DNA of 64,000 nucleotides from Cupriavidus laharis (lineage in GTDB: Bacteria; Pseudomonadota; Gammaproteobacteria; Burkholderiales; Burkholderiaceae): positions 124,001 through 188,000 of the forward strand of contig NZ_CAJZAI010000008.1 in assembly GCF_914271435.1 (NCBI RefSeq), read 5' to 3'. The notes beneath the pieces are model-generated. The model did no database searches, was not told the DNA's origin, and was given only the letters and a program-made list of their open reading frames with translations. This document shows positions 26,565-36,378 of this stretch, piece by piece. The position numbers and the translations under genes are program-made. The first letter of the stretch is position 1, and each line of letters opens with the position of its first letter.

Positions 26565-27338
26565 ATGAGAAATCTGATTGTCAATGCTGACGATTTTGGC
26601 TACAACGACGATACATTTCGCGCCACTGTCTCATGTTTCGAGGCGGGGCTACTTACCAGCGCGACAATACTTGCGGGAAAGTCAGCATCCTTGCAGGCAT
26701 ATGACTATGCCAGGAAGAACCACGAGAGGTTCTCATTCGGTCTTCATTTTAATATCACTGAGGGATGCCCGATGTCGGGAGGCAATTCGTCACTTTCTGA
26801 CGAAAACGGCTTATTTCGACGAAGCTTGCCCCAGCGAAAGCATGCAATGGCCGGGCTCCTGCGTGAAAGCGATATCCGAAGGGAATTTCGATGCCAGCTT
26901 TCTGAATTGTTGGACCATGGTGTCAACGTGACGCATGTTGACGGTCATCATCACATGCATAAACTTCCCCTCGTACTTCATGCCATCAAGAAGGAAATGG
27001 CTGAGTTCGGAATTAAATGGATTCGCAGACCGCAGAATTTTTATCTTTACAAGAGCTGGCTGCGCGGAGCGGCGAACAAGCTCTTGCTACTCCAATTCAA
27101 CGGATTGAAGTATTCGGATTGCTATTTCGGGGTCTACGCGGACAGGCCAGACTGGCATTTGCGTCTTCCGGATCTGATACCGGATGGTCTAACTGAGATA
27201 TCCCTACATCCTGGCATTGACGAGCCTTGGCGCAGAGCGGAATGCGAGCCGTTTCTTGCTCCTGCGGAACTTCGCGCGTCACTTGAGCGCCGCGACATTG
27301 TCTTGCGGCGTCATGGCGAACTGGAACGGGTTTCATGA
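26565..27338 (+). CDS. YdjC/ChbG family carbohydrate deacetylase
   Basis: ATG 26565 with TTGGAG upstream gives 257 residues. The metal-binding NADDFGYN motif at the N-terminus, DGHHHMHKLP in the middle (two metal His) and SLHPG near residue 220 are the signature of the family. ChbG removes an N-acetyl group from chito-oligosaccharides. In a polysaccharide locus it may deacetylate a lipid-linked or nucleotide-linked N-acetyl sugar or the oligosaccharide. It has no signal peptide, so it acts in the cytoplasm. Confidence 0.88.
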   Translation: MRNLIVNADDFGYNDDTFRATVSCFEAGLLTSATILAGKSASLQAYDYARKNHERFSFGLHFNITEGCPMSGGNSSLSDENGLFRRSLPQRKHAMAGLLRESDIRREFRCQLSELLDHGVNVTHVDGHHHMHKLPLVLHAIKKEMAEFGIKWIRRPQNFYLYKSWLRGAANKLLLLQFNGLKYSDCYFGVYADRPDWHLRLPDLIPDGLTEISLHPGIDEPWRRAECEPFLAPAELRASLERRDIVLRRHGELERVS

Positions 27339-27514
27339 TCTCCGTCACTGGCCCGGTGGCGGTGCATGGCAATGGTTGCAGGCACTACCCATGCAAGTTT
27401 CAAGCGAGACTCTGGGGGCATGTCCGCCACACAGGCAAACGTCTTATAGGCGGGTAGCCTCCGTCACGCCAAGTCGCTTCCTCCGGTTGGCCCTGCGGTG
27501 CGGGCTGTTCCTGC

Positions 27515-28795
27515 CTAAGTTCGCGTCGAGGAAGCCGGCCGTTCCCCCTTTTTACCAAACAGGGCTTCTTCCGACTTCGCGTTGCCGGCTTGTTCAAGCA
27601 ACGTGGCCAGTCTGGCGACTCCAACCTTGATCGATAGGTTTTCGTCGTAGAAGACTTTTCCCCGTATTCCCATCCCTGCTAATGCATCGGGCTCCATCGA
27701 CGCAAGGCGAATTGCTGCTTTGGCAATCGACTCGGGATCCTCGGGCTCGGCGCAGACGCCAGCATCTGCCTGCTTGACCAGGTCAGCCGCGTCCCCGCGC
27801 ACCGCCATCAGAATTGGCTTGCCGCTGAACAGGTAAGCTTGCGTCTTCGATGGAACGGTAATTGAAAAGAGGTGATCGTCCCGCAGATGGACGAGCAGCG
27901 CGTCCGCAGCCCTAAGAATCACGCCGACCTCGTTGATGGGGACCCTCGGCAGGAACAAGACGGCATCGCCCAGGCCTTGCGCCGCTACCATTTCCCGAAG
28001 TTGCCGCACCTGCACGCCACCGCCGACAAAGACGAACTGGATGCGTGCGTCGGCCGCGTGTGCCTGCGCTGCCGCCAGTACCACGGCGTCGAGCGCCTGG
28101 GCCTGCCCCATGTTGCCTGCGAAGACGATATTGAAGCGTCCACGCATGCCTGGTGGCACTTGCCCGGCCTGGTTTGTCGCTGCCAGCGCAGTTTCGTCGC
28201 ACCAGTTGTAGATCATATGCAATTTGTGGCGTGGAACGCCGCGTTCGAGCAAGCGTTTCTCGAATCCCGGAGATTGGGCGATGATCACGGTCGCTCGTCG
28301 ATAGACCAGCCGGCATGCCGAAGCGACGATAGCCAGGGCACGGCGATTGGGCATCATGCCGGTCGATTCAAGCGTGTCCGGCCAGAGGTCCTGAATGTCG
28401 TAGACAAATGGAACCCGATGGACCAATCCGATTGCGGCCGCGGCCATGCCAACGGTCAGCGGGGGGTGGTAGACGTACGCAACATCAAAGCGCTTTCGTT
28501 GCAGCATGCCGTATATGGCCGCTGCAGCCGCGAAGCTCAGATAGTTGAACACCCGCCCAATGGCAGAGCGGCTGTGGCTAGGATACAGCGGTACCCGCGT
28601 TACTGAAATTCCCTCGATGGTTTCCTTCTGAAACGCCTTCAGACGGTAACCAGGATAGATCACGCCCCCCGGGTAGTTCGGAAATCCTGTCAGTACTTCC
28701 ACCTCATATCCCATTGCCTTGAGTTCCCGGGCAAGCAGTAGTCCCTTCAGCATGGGTTCCGGTTCAAACCATTGGGTAATCAACAGTACACGCAC
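27515..28795 (-). CDS. wbuB: WbuB-like L-fucosamine glycosyltransferase (GT4)
   Basis: GTG 28795 follows AGGTGG at a 6-base distance and gives 426 residues beginning VRVLLITQWFEPEP, the typical start of WcaI/WbuB proteins. The donor domain contains VFAGNMGQAQALDAV and later KTQAYLFSGKPILMAV. The gene lies 16 bases after fnlC, and the order fnlA-fnlB-fnlC-wbuB is the known one in enterobacterial O-antigen loci, where WbuB transfers L-FucNAc. This supports the same reaction here. Confidence 0.85.
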   Translation of the reverse strand: MRVLLITQWFEPEPMLKGLLLARELKAMGYEVEVLTGFPNYPGGVIYPGYRLKAFQKETIEGISVTRVPLYPSHSRSAIGRVFNYLSFAAAAAIYGMLQRKRFDVAYVYHPPLTVGMAAAAIGLVHRVPFVYDIQDLWPDTLESTGMMPNRRALAIVASACRLVYRRATVIIAQSPGFEKRLLERGVPRHKLHMIYNWCDETALAATNQAGQVPPGMRGRFNIVFAGNMGQAQALDAVVLAAAQAHAADARIQFVFVGGGVQVRQLREMVAAQGLGDAVLFLPRVPINEVGVILRAADALLVHLRDDHLFSITVPSKTQAYLFSGKPILMAVRGDAADLVKQADAGVCAEPEDPESIAKAAIRLASMEPDALAGMGIRGKVFYDENLSIKVGVARLATLLEQAGNAKSEEALFGKKGERPASSTRT

Positions 28796-28811
28796 TTTAT
28801 CCACCTGGGTT

Positions 28812-29939
28812 CTATTGCTTCCACACAGTCCGCATGACGTAGTCGGTGTAGCTGTGGATAATTCTGACGACCTTGTCGGATACGTTGTCAGCATCGTAGT
28901 CCCGGACTGCGTGCAGCAGCCGAGTCTTTCCCCTGGGCTGACACTTAAGCAAGGCCAGCCCCTGGAGCATCCGTTCCGTGCTGAGGCCGATCATCATCAC
29001 GGCAGCTTCTTCCATGCCCTCAGGACGTTCATGGGCCTCACGAATGTTCAGTGCGGGGAAGTTCAGGATCGACGATTCCTCGGTAATCGTTCCACTATCC
29101 GACAGAACGGCGCGTGCCTCCGTTTGAAGACGCACGTAGTCCGTGAAGCTGAGCGGCTTCAGAAGTTGGATGCACGGATGGAAGGCGATGCCGAGAGCGT
29201 CTATACGCTTTCTTGTTCGTGGGTGAGTGGAGATGATGATGGGCAAGTTGTAGGTATCGGCCAGCGCGTTGAGCATGGCAACGAGGCGCATAACATTCAC
29301 CTCCGAGTCAATGTTCTCCTCGCGGTGCGCGCTGACCACAAAGAATTCATTGCGGGTCAGTCCCAATCGCGTCAACACCTCGGATGCATCGATGCCACAC
29401 CGATAAAAATTCAGGACCTCCCGCATCGGGCTTCCAACTTTAATTACCAGGTCAGGAGGCAGGCCTTCTCGCAGCAGATACTCGCGCGCTATGGCGCTGT
29501 ATGTCAGATTCACATCGGCCGTATGATCGACAATCCTCCGGTTGATTTCTTCGGGGACGCGCTGGTCGAAGCAGCGGTTGCCGGCTTCCATGTGAAAGAC
29601 CGGGATCTTGCGCCGTTTCGCTGGAAGGGCGGCCATGCAGCTGTTGGTGTCGCCCAGTATCAGCACGGCGTCCGGTCTGTTCTTCTCCAACACCAGATCC
29701 GTCTGGATAATGACATTACCGATCGTTGCACTGCTCGAGCCGCCAGCAGCGTTCAGGAATGCGTCGGGACGCCGGATACCGAGGTCATGAAAGAAGATAT
29801 CGTTGAGTTCGTAGTCGTAGTTTTGTCCGGTGTGAACGAGCGTATGCTCCGTATGCTCGTCGAGCTTCGCAATGACGCACGACAACCGGATGATCTCCGG
29901 ACGTGTCCCAACTACCGTCATCACCTTCAGTCGCGTCAT
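28812..29939 (-). CDS. fnlC: UDP-N-acetyl-sugar 2-epimerase FnlC/CapG
   Basis: ATG 29939, one base after the fnlB stop, gives 375 residues starting [19 protein letters not shown], the WecB-family signature. Further motifs are [32 protein letters not shown] and [10 protein letters not shown]. In this context it is the third enzyme of the UDP-L-FucNAc pathway, converting UDP-2-acetamido-L-pneumosamine to UDP-L-FucNAc by C2 epimerisation, rather than the WecB reaction on UDP-GlcNAc. Confidence 0.9.
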   Translation of the reverse strand: MTRLKVMTVVGTRPEIIRLSCVIAKLDEHTEHTLVHTGQNYDYELNDIFFHDLGIRRPDAFLNAAGGSSSATIGNVIIQTDLVLEKNRPDAVLILGDTNSCMAALPAKRRKIPVFHMEAGNRCFDQRVPEEINRRIVDHTADVNLTYSAIAREYLLREGLPPDLVIKVGSPMREVLNFYRCGIDASEVLTRLGLTRNEFFVVSAHREENIDSEVNVMRLVAMLNALADTYNLPIIISTHPRTRKRIDALGIAFHPCIQLLKPLSFTDYVRLQTEARAVLSDSGTITEESSILNFPALNIREAHERPEGMEEAAVMMIGLSTERMLQGLALLKCQPRGKTRLLHAVRDYDADNVSDKVVRIIHSYTDYVMRTVWKQ

Positions 29940-29940
29940 G

Positions 29941-31047
29941 TCAGACCTTATGGCTGATTGTGTCTGGGCAGGTCCGGTCAAACAGCTCGTTGGCCCAAAG
30001 CATAACGACAAGCTCGTCGGAGCCGACGTTGGTGATGTCATGAGCCCAACCGGGGACAGTTTCCACAATGACAGGGTACTCGCCGCAGGTGTTCACCTCA
30101 TGCACCTCGTCCGAAACGATATGCCTGAACGCGAAGCGGGCCTGGCCTTTCAATACCAGGAATTTTTCGGTTTTCGAATGGTGGTAGTGGCCTCCGCGAG
30201 TAACCCCGGGCTTGGCAGTGAAGAATGAAAACTGCCCGCAATCGGGGGTTTTCAGGACTTCGGCGAAGGTGCCACGTGGATCGCTGTACGCCGGAACGTC
30301 ATAGGCGAAGCGGTCGGGAGGCAAATTGCTCATGTAGGTGGCATACAGGGCGCGGGTAAGCCCCGTGCCGACGCGCTTCGTAACCAACGTGCTGCGGCTA
30401 TTTCGGAACGAGAGGACGAGATCTGCAATCTCCCCGACACTGATGGTGTATCGAGGTGCGACTTCCGGCGTCTCCCCGCACTCGCCCCGGCTATCCATCA
30501 CCTGCAGCAATGTCCGCACGACATCATCGATGTAGACGAGCGTGAGCACATGCTGCGGGTCTGTGATATTGACAGGCAGATCGCGGGCGATGTTGTGGCA
30601 GAAGGTCGCGACAACCGAATTGTAGTTCGGCCGGCTCCATTTGCCGAAGACATTCGGCAGCCGCATGATGTAAACGTGCGCACCAGTCGCTTTGCCGTAG
30701 CCTTGCAGGACTTCCTCGGCGGCGTATTTGCTTTTTCCATAGGGATTGGCAAGCGCTGCCTGGCTGGAGGAGGTGTACAGGACCGGGACTGACTTGCCCG
30801 TACCCCGCAGGATCTCGCACAGCTGGCGGGTAAGTTCAACGTTGCCTTGCCAGAACTCGGCCGCGTTGGGGGGGCGGTTGACACCGGCCAAATGGAATAC
30901 GAAGTCAAGACTACTCGCCAGGGCCGAAAGGGAGGCGACCGACGTCTGCCTCGTAAATGGAACGACCTCGATATCAGCACGCTCGCGCAGTGCAGTGATC
31001 AGATTCTTTCCGATAAAGCCGCCTGCACCGGTGACAAGGACCTTCAT
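29941..31047 (-). CDS. fnlB: Bifunctional epimerase/reductase FnlB/CapF
   Basis: This 368-residue protein has an N-terminal extended-SDR domain ([16 protein letters not shown], then [18 protein letters not shown] with Tyr and Lys) and a C-terminal cupin domain (about 255-368, [19 protein letters not shown] with metal His residues). This two-domain architecture is specific for CapF/FnlB, which epimerises at C3 in the cupin and reduces C4 with NADPH in the SDR domain. It overlaps fnlA by 4 bases. Confidence 0.93.
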   Translation of the reverse strand: MKVLVTGAGGFIGKNLITALRERADIEVVPFTRQTSVASLSALASSLDFVFHLAGVNRPPNAAEFWQGNVELTRQLCEILRGTGKSVPVLYTSSSQAALANPYGKSKYAAEEVLQGYGKATGAHVYIMRLPNVFGKWSRPNYNSVVATFCHNIARDLPVNITDPQHVLTLVYIDDVVRTLLQVMDSRGECGETPEVAPRYTISVGEIADLVLSFRNSRSTLVTKRVGTGLTRALYATYMSNLPPDRFAYDVPAYSDPRGTFAEVLKTPDCGQFSFFTAKPGVTRGGHYHHSKTEKFLVLKGQARFAFRHIVSDEVHEVNTCGEYPVIVETVPGWAHDITNVGSDELVVMLWANELFDRTCPDTISHKV

Positions 31048-32084
31048 GCTGCCTCCACCAGTTTCGGAGCATGGTTCGCCAAGTATGTTCGAATGCTACT
31101 GAGTTTGAGGAGCAGGTCGCACATTCCGTCGACATTGAGCTGTTCCGTATTGTGAGAGTTGTAGTCGTCGCTGTGGGAAATGCGACGCTCGCCTTGCTCA
31201 ACGTACTTCTCGTAGTTGAGGTTGCGCATATCCGGGGGGATACGGAAATAGTGCCCCTGGTCTACCGAACATGCCATCTCCTCGCGGCTCAGCAGTGTTT
31301 CGAACAGCTTCTCGCCGTGCCGAGTGCCAATGACTTGGATAGGATGCGATGGCCTGCTGAAGAGGCGCAGCATGGCTTGCGCCAGGATGGCTATGGTGGC
31401 AGCGGGGGCCTTCTGGACGAAGATGTCACCATTGGCGCCATGTTCGAAGGCGTGCAGCACGAGATCGACTGCGCCTTCCAGTGTCATCATGAAGCGGGTC
31501 ATGGCTGTGTCGGTGACAGTCAGCGGCTTCCCGGACATCAGCTGGTCGATGAACAAGGGAATCACCGAGCCACGCGACCCCATTACATTGCCATAGCGCG
31601 TGCCACAAACGACAATTTGACTTGCATCGAGGTTCCTTGCTGCAGCAATCATTACCTTTTCCATCATTGCCTTGGAGATTCCCATGGCATTGATTGGATA
31701 TACAGCCTTGTCGGTGCTCAGGCAGACCACCCGCTTGGCCCCGCAATCCACTGCAGCGCGAATGACGTTCTCGGTTCCGAGGATATTAGTCTTGACCGCT
31801 TCCAGCGGATGGAACTCGCAGGAGGGTACTTGCTTCAGCGCGGCAGCATGAAATACAAAATCGACACCAGTCATCGCGCTCGTAATGCTTCGGTAGTCAC
31901 GAACATCGCCTAGATGGAACTTGAGCTTTGGATTCTGATATCGCTTCCGAAGATCGTCTTGCTTCTTCTCGTCCCGGCTGAAGATTCGAATCTCGCGAAT
32001 GTCGGAATCGAGAAAGCGCTCCAGCACGGCATTCCCGAATGATCCCGTGCCTCCGGTAATAAGTAGGACTCCGCCAGCAAACAT
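31044..32084 (-). CDS. fnlA: UDP-GlcNAc 4,6-dehydratase/5-epimerase FnlA/CapE
   Basis: ATG 32084 with GGGGGAA upstream gives 346 residues beginning MFAGGVLLITGGTGSFG. NADPH-binding GGTGSFG, the region FSRDEKKQDDLR and STDKAVYPINAMGISKAMMEK place it with the inverting dehydratases, where the usual SDR Tyr is Met in the catalytic MxxxK. It converts UDP-GlcNAc to the 4-keto-6-deoxy L-arabino sugar, the first step toward UDP-L-FucNAc. It is first in the unit fnlA-fnlB-fnlC-wbuB. Confidence 0.93.
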   Translation of the reverse strand: MFAGGVLLITGGTGSFGNAVLERFLDSDIREIRIFSRDEKKQDDLRKRYQNPKLKFHLGDVRDYRSITSAMTGVDFVFHAAALKQVPSCEFHPLEAVKTNILGTENVIRAAVDCGAKRVVCLSTDKAVYPINAMGISKAMMEKVMIAAARNLDASQIVVCGTRYGNVMGSRGSVIPLFIDQLMSGKPLTVTDTAMTRFMMTLEGAVDLVLHAFEHGANGDIFVQKAPAATIAILAQAMLRLFSRPSHPIQVIGTRHGEKLFETLLSREEMACSVDQGHYFRIPPDMRNLNYEKYVEQGERRISHSDDYNSHNTEQLNVDGMCDLLLKLSSIRTYLANHAPKLVEAA

Positions 32085-32389
32085 GTTTCCCCCGTTGCAT
32101 TCTGTCAAGAGCTCACGATCGTTTCGGACCAGGATGATCACGATCCAGGTAAGGCAAGGCGATATGCCAATTGATTAGAGTTGCCACGCGCTGACGTTCG
32201 ACCGGCGCGCTCTCCCTTCTTTCTTGGGAGTGTTAAATCCCCAACTATCAGAAGTATTGTGCGTGGGAGGGCGATTGCAATGCGACAACGTGTGTGAGCG
32301 AACGCTGCTTTCGCTTCCGCGGTCGGCACCTTGGATGTTGGCTTGCCGACGCCTCGCTTGAGTAGGATGGCTGTGCGCGGAAGCCAACT
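32085..32389. other. Intergenic region upstream of fnlA
   Basis: These 305 bases lie between the PglF-like gene and fnlA on the same strand and probably hold the fnl promoter. A short CTCCC/GGGAG inverted repeat sits at 32212-32230. I find no gene and no strong promoter match. Confidence 0.4.
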
Positions 32390-34426
32390 TCAGTTCGCCT
32401 CGCCTGAGTTTGACAAGCTTGCGTGGTTCAGGTCCGTCGCTCCTTCTGAGGGCATCAAGCGGCCGGATACCATTCCACGGAACGGGAATTGGAGCGATTG
32501 CGTTTCGTCTGGCCGTGTCAGTGCTGTCTCGTGGCGCGCGGATTCCAGCGAGCTGTACGGCGCATACTCAGGCACAAGGCTTTGCAAAGCGATCTGGATT
32601 TCCAACGGATCCCGTGTATCGCAGGCGGCGAGCAGGCGGTCGAGCTTCTTGCGCAACTCCGGTTCCTCGATGAACGGCTCATTCGAGCACAGAATGCGCT
32701 CGTGCCCGCTGGCTGTAACTTCTCCGCCAATCAGGAGCTCTTCAAATAGCTTTTCGCCTGGACGCAAACCGACAACCTTGATTTCGATTTCACCTGCAGG
32801 ATTCTTGCGAGTCTTTTCGACTAAGCCGGACATCTCGATCATCGTGCGCGCCAAGTCGATGATTCGGATGGGCTTGCCCATGTCAAGGACGAAGACTTCC
32901 CCGCCCTTTGCCATTGCGCCAGCCTGAATCACCAGTTGCGCAGCTTCGGGAATTAGCATAAAGAAGCGGATGACGTCAGGATGCGTAATAGTGATTGGTC
33001 CGCCTTCCCGGATTTGCTTGCGAAAAAGGGGAACCACCGATCCTGACGACCCGAGTACATTGCCGAAACGCACCATCGAAAACACTGTGCGCGTGTTGGC
33101 GCGAGCGGCTGCGGCCTGGAAGGTGAGTTCTGCGACACGCTTGCTCGCACCCATGACATTGGTGGGCCGTACTGCCTTGTCGGTTGAGACCAGGACGCAG
33201 GTCTGCACACTGAAGTGATCGGCCAGGTTTGCCACAGTGGAGGATCCGAGGACGTTGTTCCGTATGCCTTCCGACATGTTTGCTTCCACGAGCGGTACAT
33301 GTTTGTAGGCGGCTGCGTGGTATATGGTGTCGACCTGCTGGCCGCGCAAGGCGGCCGATACCGCAGAAGCGTCGCACACCGAGCCGATGCGGGCTGTTAT
33401 CTGAAGGTCCGGGTAGCGCTGACTCAGTTCCTGTTCGATGGCGTAGACAGCGTATTCCGAATGGTCGAACAGGATGAGCTGCTGCGGTCCCTGGGAAGCG
33501 ATCTGGCGGCACAGTTCCTTGCCGATGGAGCCTCCGGCGCCCGTCACCATCACGGTTTTCCGTTGTGTGCATTTCCCAAACAGATCTTCCCGCGGCGGCA
33601 CGACATCGCGTCCCAAGAGGTCTTCCACGCTGACATCGCGGATGGATTGCACCGTGATCTTCCGGTCGACGAGTTCAAGTAGGGATGGCACAGTTCGCAC
33701 ACTGACAGAATAGCGATGCAGGCGGTCGATGAGCTGCCGGCGGCGCTCATTGGACAACGAGGGTACGGCAAGTACCACTTCATTGATGGCGTGCTCGGAA
33801 ATCCGGTTGCGCATCTGGCTGCTGTGATAGACCGGCAGGTCGGCAAAGATGCTCTTGCTGAGCGCTATATCATCGTCAAAGAAGCAAACAGCTTTGTGGC
33901 TAAGGCTTGCGCGGACGGCAATGGCGAGCTGGAACCCGGCTTCGCCGGCGCCAAAAATGCCCACTCGAAGGACAGAGCGCTCGTCTTGAGTTTTCTGCTT
34001 TTGTTGAATACGTGTCAGCAGCGCGCGTGCGACGAAGCGCGAGATCACGACATACGCAAATGCGATGAACCAATAGATCAGCAGGCCGGTGCGAGGCAGC
34101 CTATCGAGATGCACAAGAAATGAAAGGGCATACGTCAGGCCAACCAGGCAGGCCAGGCTGGTACCAGTTGTCCACAAGACTCGGAGGTCGAAGTACCTGA
34201 CGACGGTCCGATATAGTCCGCTCAGAGAGAAGATGGGAATCGTGCACGCGGCAATAATCAGCGGTGGCGTAATGCCGTACTGTACAAGCAAGTCGAAATT
34301 GCCGGCGCGAAGGAACAGCGCAAAGGCGAAGCACATCGGCAGTGCAAGCAGATCCGCTGAAAGCATCAGCGCGACTTTGCGTCGTCTCGGAAGTGCAATC
34401 AGCCACTGTGAGAGCAAATTTGTCAT
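32390..34426 (-). CDS. PglF/WbpM-type membrane UDP-N-acetylhexosamine 4,6-dehydratase
   Basis: ATG 34426 gives 678 residues. Four N-terminal membrane helices (within about residues 15-130) are followed by a CoA-binding-like Rossmann domain (VGIFGAGEAGFQLAIAV) and the catalytic SDR domain (VMVTGAGGSIGKELCRQIA; STDKAVRPTNVMGASKR with the usual Tyr replaced; FGNVLGSSGSVVPLF). These enzymes convert UDP-GlcNAc to the 4-keto-6-deoxy D-sugar used for bacillosamine, QuiNAc or FucNAc. A DegT aminotransferase gene lies divergently next to it and a PglD-like gene at 15992-16660, which favours a bacillosamine-like product. Confidence 0.92.
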   Translation of the reverse strand: MTNLLSQWLIALPRRRKVALMLSADLLALPMCFAFALFLRAGNFDLLVQYGITPPLIIAACTIPIFSLSGLYRTVVRYFDLRVLWTTGTSLACLVGLTYALSFLVHLDRLPRTGLLIYWFIAFAYVVISRFVARALLTRIQQKQKTQDERSVLRVGIFGAGEAGFQLAIAVRASLSHKAVCFFDDDIALSKSIFADLPVYHSSQMRNRISEHAINEVVLAVPSLSNERRRQLIDRLHRYSVSVRTVPSLLELVDRKITVQSIRDVSVEDLLGRDVVPPREDLFGKCTQRKTVMVTGAGGSIGKELCRQIASQGPQQLILFDHSEYAVYAIEQELSQRYPDLQITARIGSVCDASAVSAALRGQQVDTIYHAAAYKHVPLVEANMSEGIRNNVLGSSTVANLADHFSVQTCVLVSTDKAVRPTNVMGASKRVAELTFQAAAARANTRTVFSMVRFGNVLGSSGSVVPLFRKQIREGGPITITHPDVIRFFMLIPEAAQLVIQAGAMAKGGEVFVLDMGKPIRIIDLARTMIEMSGLVEKTRKNPAGEIEIKVVGLRPGEKLFEELLIGGEVTASGHERILCSNEPFIEEPELRKKLDRLLAACDTRDPLEIQIALQSLVPEYAPYSSLESARHETALTRPDETQSLQFPFRGMVSGRLMPSEGATDLNHASLSNSGEAN

Positions 34427-35041
34427 GTGACTGGATCTCCATGCACCATCATGGGCTGCTGAGGCATTGCCGTGATTAGACCGGTATCCCGAAACCACAA
34501 CGCTGCGGCGAACGGGAAAAATTGCGCACAGTTCAGCATTGTCGCGAGGCTTCTTCTGTTGGAAAGCACGACCTCCAATCGGAGATTCTCATCCTTGCCT
34601 CGCGCTTTACCTTTCACCTCTGTCGGCGCTGCCGGATACTCGGACGAGGATCCCGATTGAAGTCATTATTGCTATTGCGGAGTGGCTCGCAATACGGCAG
34701 CGTGCGCTCGCGTACCAACAACGATGAATCGGGAGATGCATCAATCTTCATCGGCATTTGTCTCGGTCGAGTGATCTAGTCCACATGGCGGCCTTCACTT
34801 GATCCGGCAAGTTTGATTAGATGAAGGCGTCCACGTCGCGCTTGATGTGGCATCTCGCGCTCGCGATCCGGTCGGCCACGGGGTCGGGGCCCGAGCGGTA
34901 GCATCAACTTGCTTAGCCAAGGGCGGCTTTCAGCGGTTGACAATGCCGCTCCTGCCTTCGTTCCCGGCGGGTGGGATCCAAGGGCTGGCGGGCTCAATTG
35001 CGGCAGCGACTCCGACATTGATTGCTGACACGGATGACTCC
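34427..35041. other. Divergent intergenic region between the PglF-like and DegT genes
   Basis: About 600 bases separate the two divergent genes. The DegT frame stays open upstream to at least 34847, with possible starts at 34847 (GTG) and 34943 (ATG), but no good ribosome site was seen for any. Short open frames here have no recognisable product. Promoters for both directions are expected but not identified. Confidence 0.45.
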
Positions 35042-36235
35042 ATGCTAGATACCGAATTCTCACCTTGGCCGAGCTTTAGCATCGAAGAGGCGACTGCCGT
35101 ACAGAATGTCCTCCTTTCGAATCGGGTGAACTACTGGACGGGAACCCAATGCCGCGAGTTCGAAAGGGAGTTCGCACATTGGTGCGGAGCCGCCCATGCC
35201 GTATCGCTCGCCAATGGCACGCTGGCACTGGACGTTGCATTGAGAGCCCTGAACATCGGGCCCGGCGATGACGTCATCGTGACACCGCGAACGTTCATCG
35301 CCAGCGTCTCCAGCGTGGTGAATGCGGGCGCCAGGCCGATCTTTGCGGATGTCGAGCCGGACAGTGGCAATCTGTCTGCTGAAACTATTCAGTTGGTGCT
35401 CACGTCGCGCACGCGTGCCATCGTCTGCGTGCACCTGGGCGGCCTGCCGTGCGACATGGATCCCATCGTGGCGCTTGCGCGCCAGCACGGCATCAAGGTC
35501 ATCGAAGACTGTGCGCAGGCGCACGGGGCGAAGTACAGGGACCGTGCCGTTGGCAGCATTGGCGACGTGGGGGCGTGGTCGTTCTGCCAGGACAAGATCA
35601 TGACTACCGGCGGCGAGGGCGGAATGGTCACAACGAACGACCGTGATCTGTGGTCGCGCATGTGGTCGTTCAAGGATCACGGCAAGAGCTGGGAGGCGAT
35701 CTATGAACGCGAGCATCCTCCGGGGTTCCGCTGGGTGCACGACTCGTTTGGTACGAACTGGCGCATGATGGAAGTGCAGGCCGCAATCGGCCGCATCCAG
35801 CTCGGCCGGATGGTGCACTGGAATGCTCGCCGTACCGGGCATGCTGCAATCCTGACCGAAGCCTTGCGTTCATGCGCGGCGTTGAGGCTGCCTGCTTGTC
35901 CGCCCCATATGCAGCACGCGTGGTACAAGTTCTATGCATTCGTTCGCCCCGAGACGCTGCGCGACGGATGGACGAGGGACCGGATCGTGGCGGAGATCCA
36001 GGCCAGCGGGGTACCGTGTTATGCCGGCAGCTGTTCCGAGGTGTATCTTGAAAGGGCGTTTGACGGCACAGGGTTCCGGCCCGCGCACAGGCTTCCTGTT
36101 GCGAAGGAGCTTGGAGAAACCAGCATCATGCTTCTGGTGCATCCCACACTGACGGATGGCCAGATTCGCGAGACGGCCGACGTCGTCCGGCGTGTCGCTG
36201 CGCGGGCTGCCGCCGAGGAGGCCGTGAGCCAGTGA
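35042..36235 (+). CDS. DegT/DnrJ/EryC1/StrS sugar aminotransferase
   Basis: From ATG 35042 the protein has 397 residues, the usual family length, beginning just before WPSFSIEEATAVQNVL. The PLP site is WSFCQDKIMTTGGEGG, with the Schiff-base Lys. Other family motifs are LANGTLALDVALRAL, VIEDCAQAHGA and NWRMMEVQAAIG. It would aminate a UDP-4-keto-6-deoxysugar such as the product of the divergent PglF-like enzyme. The start is uncertain because no clear ribosome site precedes it, and ATG 34943 remains possible. Confidence 0.87.
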   Translation: MLDTEFSPWPSFSIEEATAVQNVLLSNRVNYWTGTQCREFEREFAHWCGAAHAVSLANGTLALDVALRALNIGPGDDVIVTPRTFIASVSSVVNAGARPIFADVEPDSGNLSAETIQLVLTSRTRAIVCVHLGGLPCDMDPIVALARQHGIKVIEDCAQAHGAKYRDRAVGSIGDVGAWSFCQDKIMTTGGEGGMVTTNDRDLWSRMWSFKDHGKSWEAIYEREHPPGFRWVHDSFGTNWRMMEVQAAIGRIQLGRMVHWNARRTGHAAILTEALRSCAALRLPACPPHMQHAWYKFYAFVRPETLRDGWTRDRIVAEIQASGVPCYAGSCSEVYLERAFDGTGFRPAHRLPVAKELGETSIMLLVHPTLTDGQIRETADVVRRVAARAAAEEAVSQ

Positions 36236-36378
36236 CAGTGCCGATGCCGGCAAACCGTGTCGCGAAGACGACGAAGTCATAATGGCAGATCGCATCACGG
36301 GGCACAGGCCGGCCTGTGCAGAGCGCCATGGTAATTTGCGGTGCGTACGTATCGCGACTGGACTTCCGGGGGGGAGAC

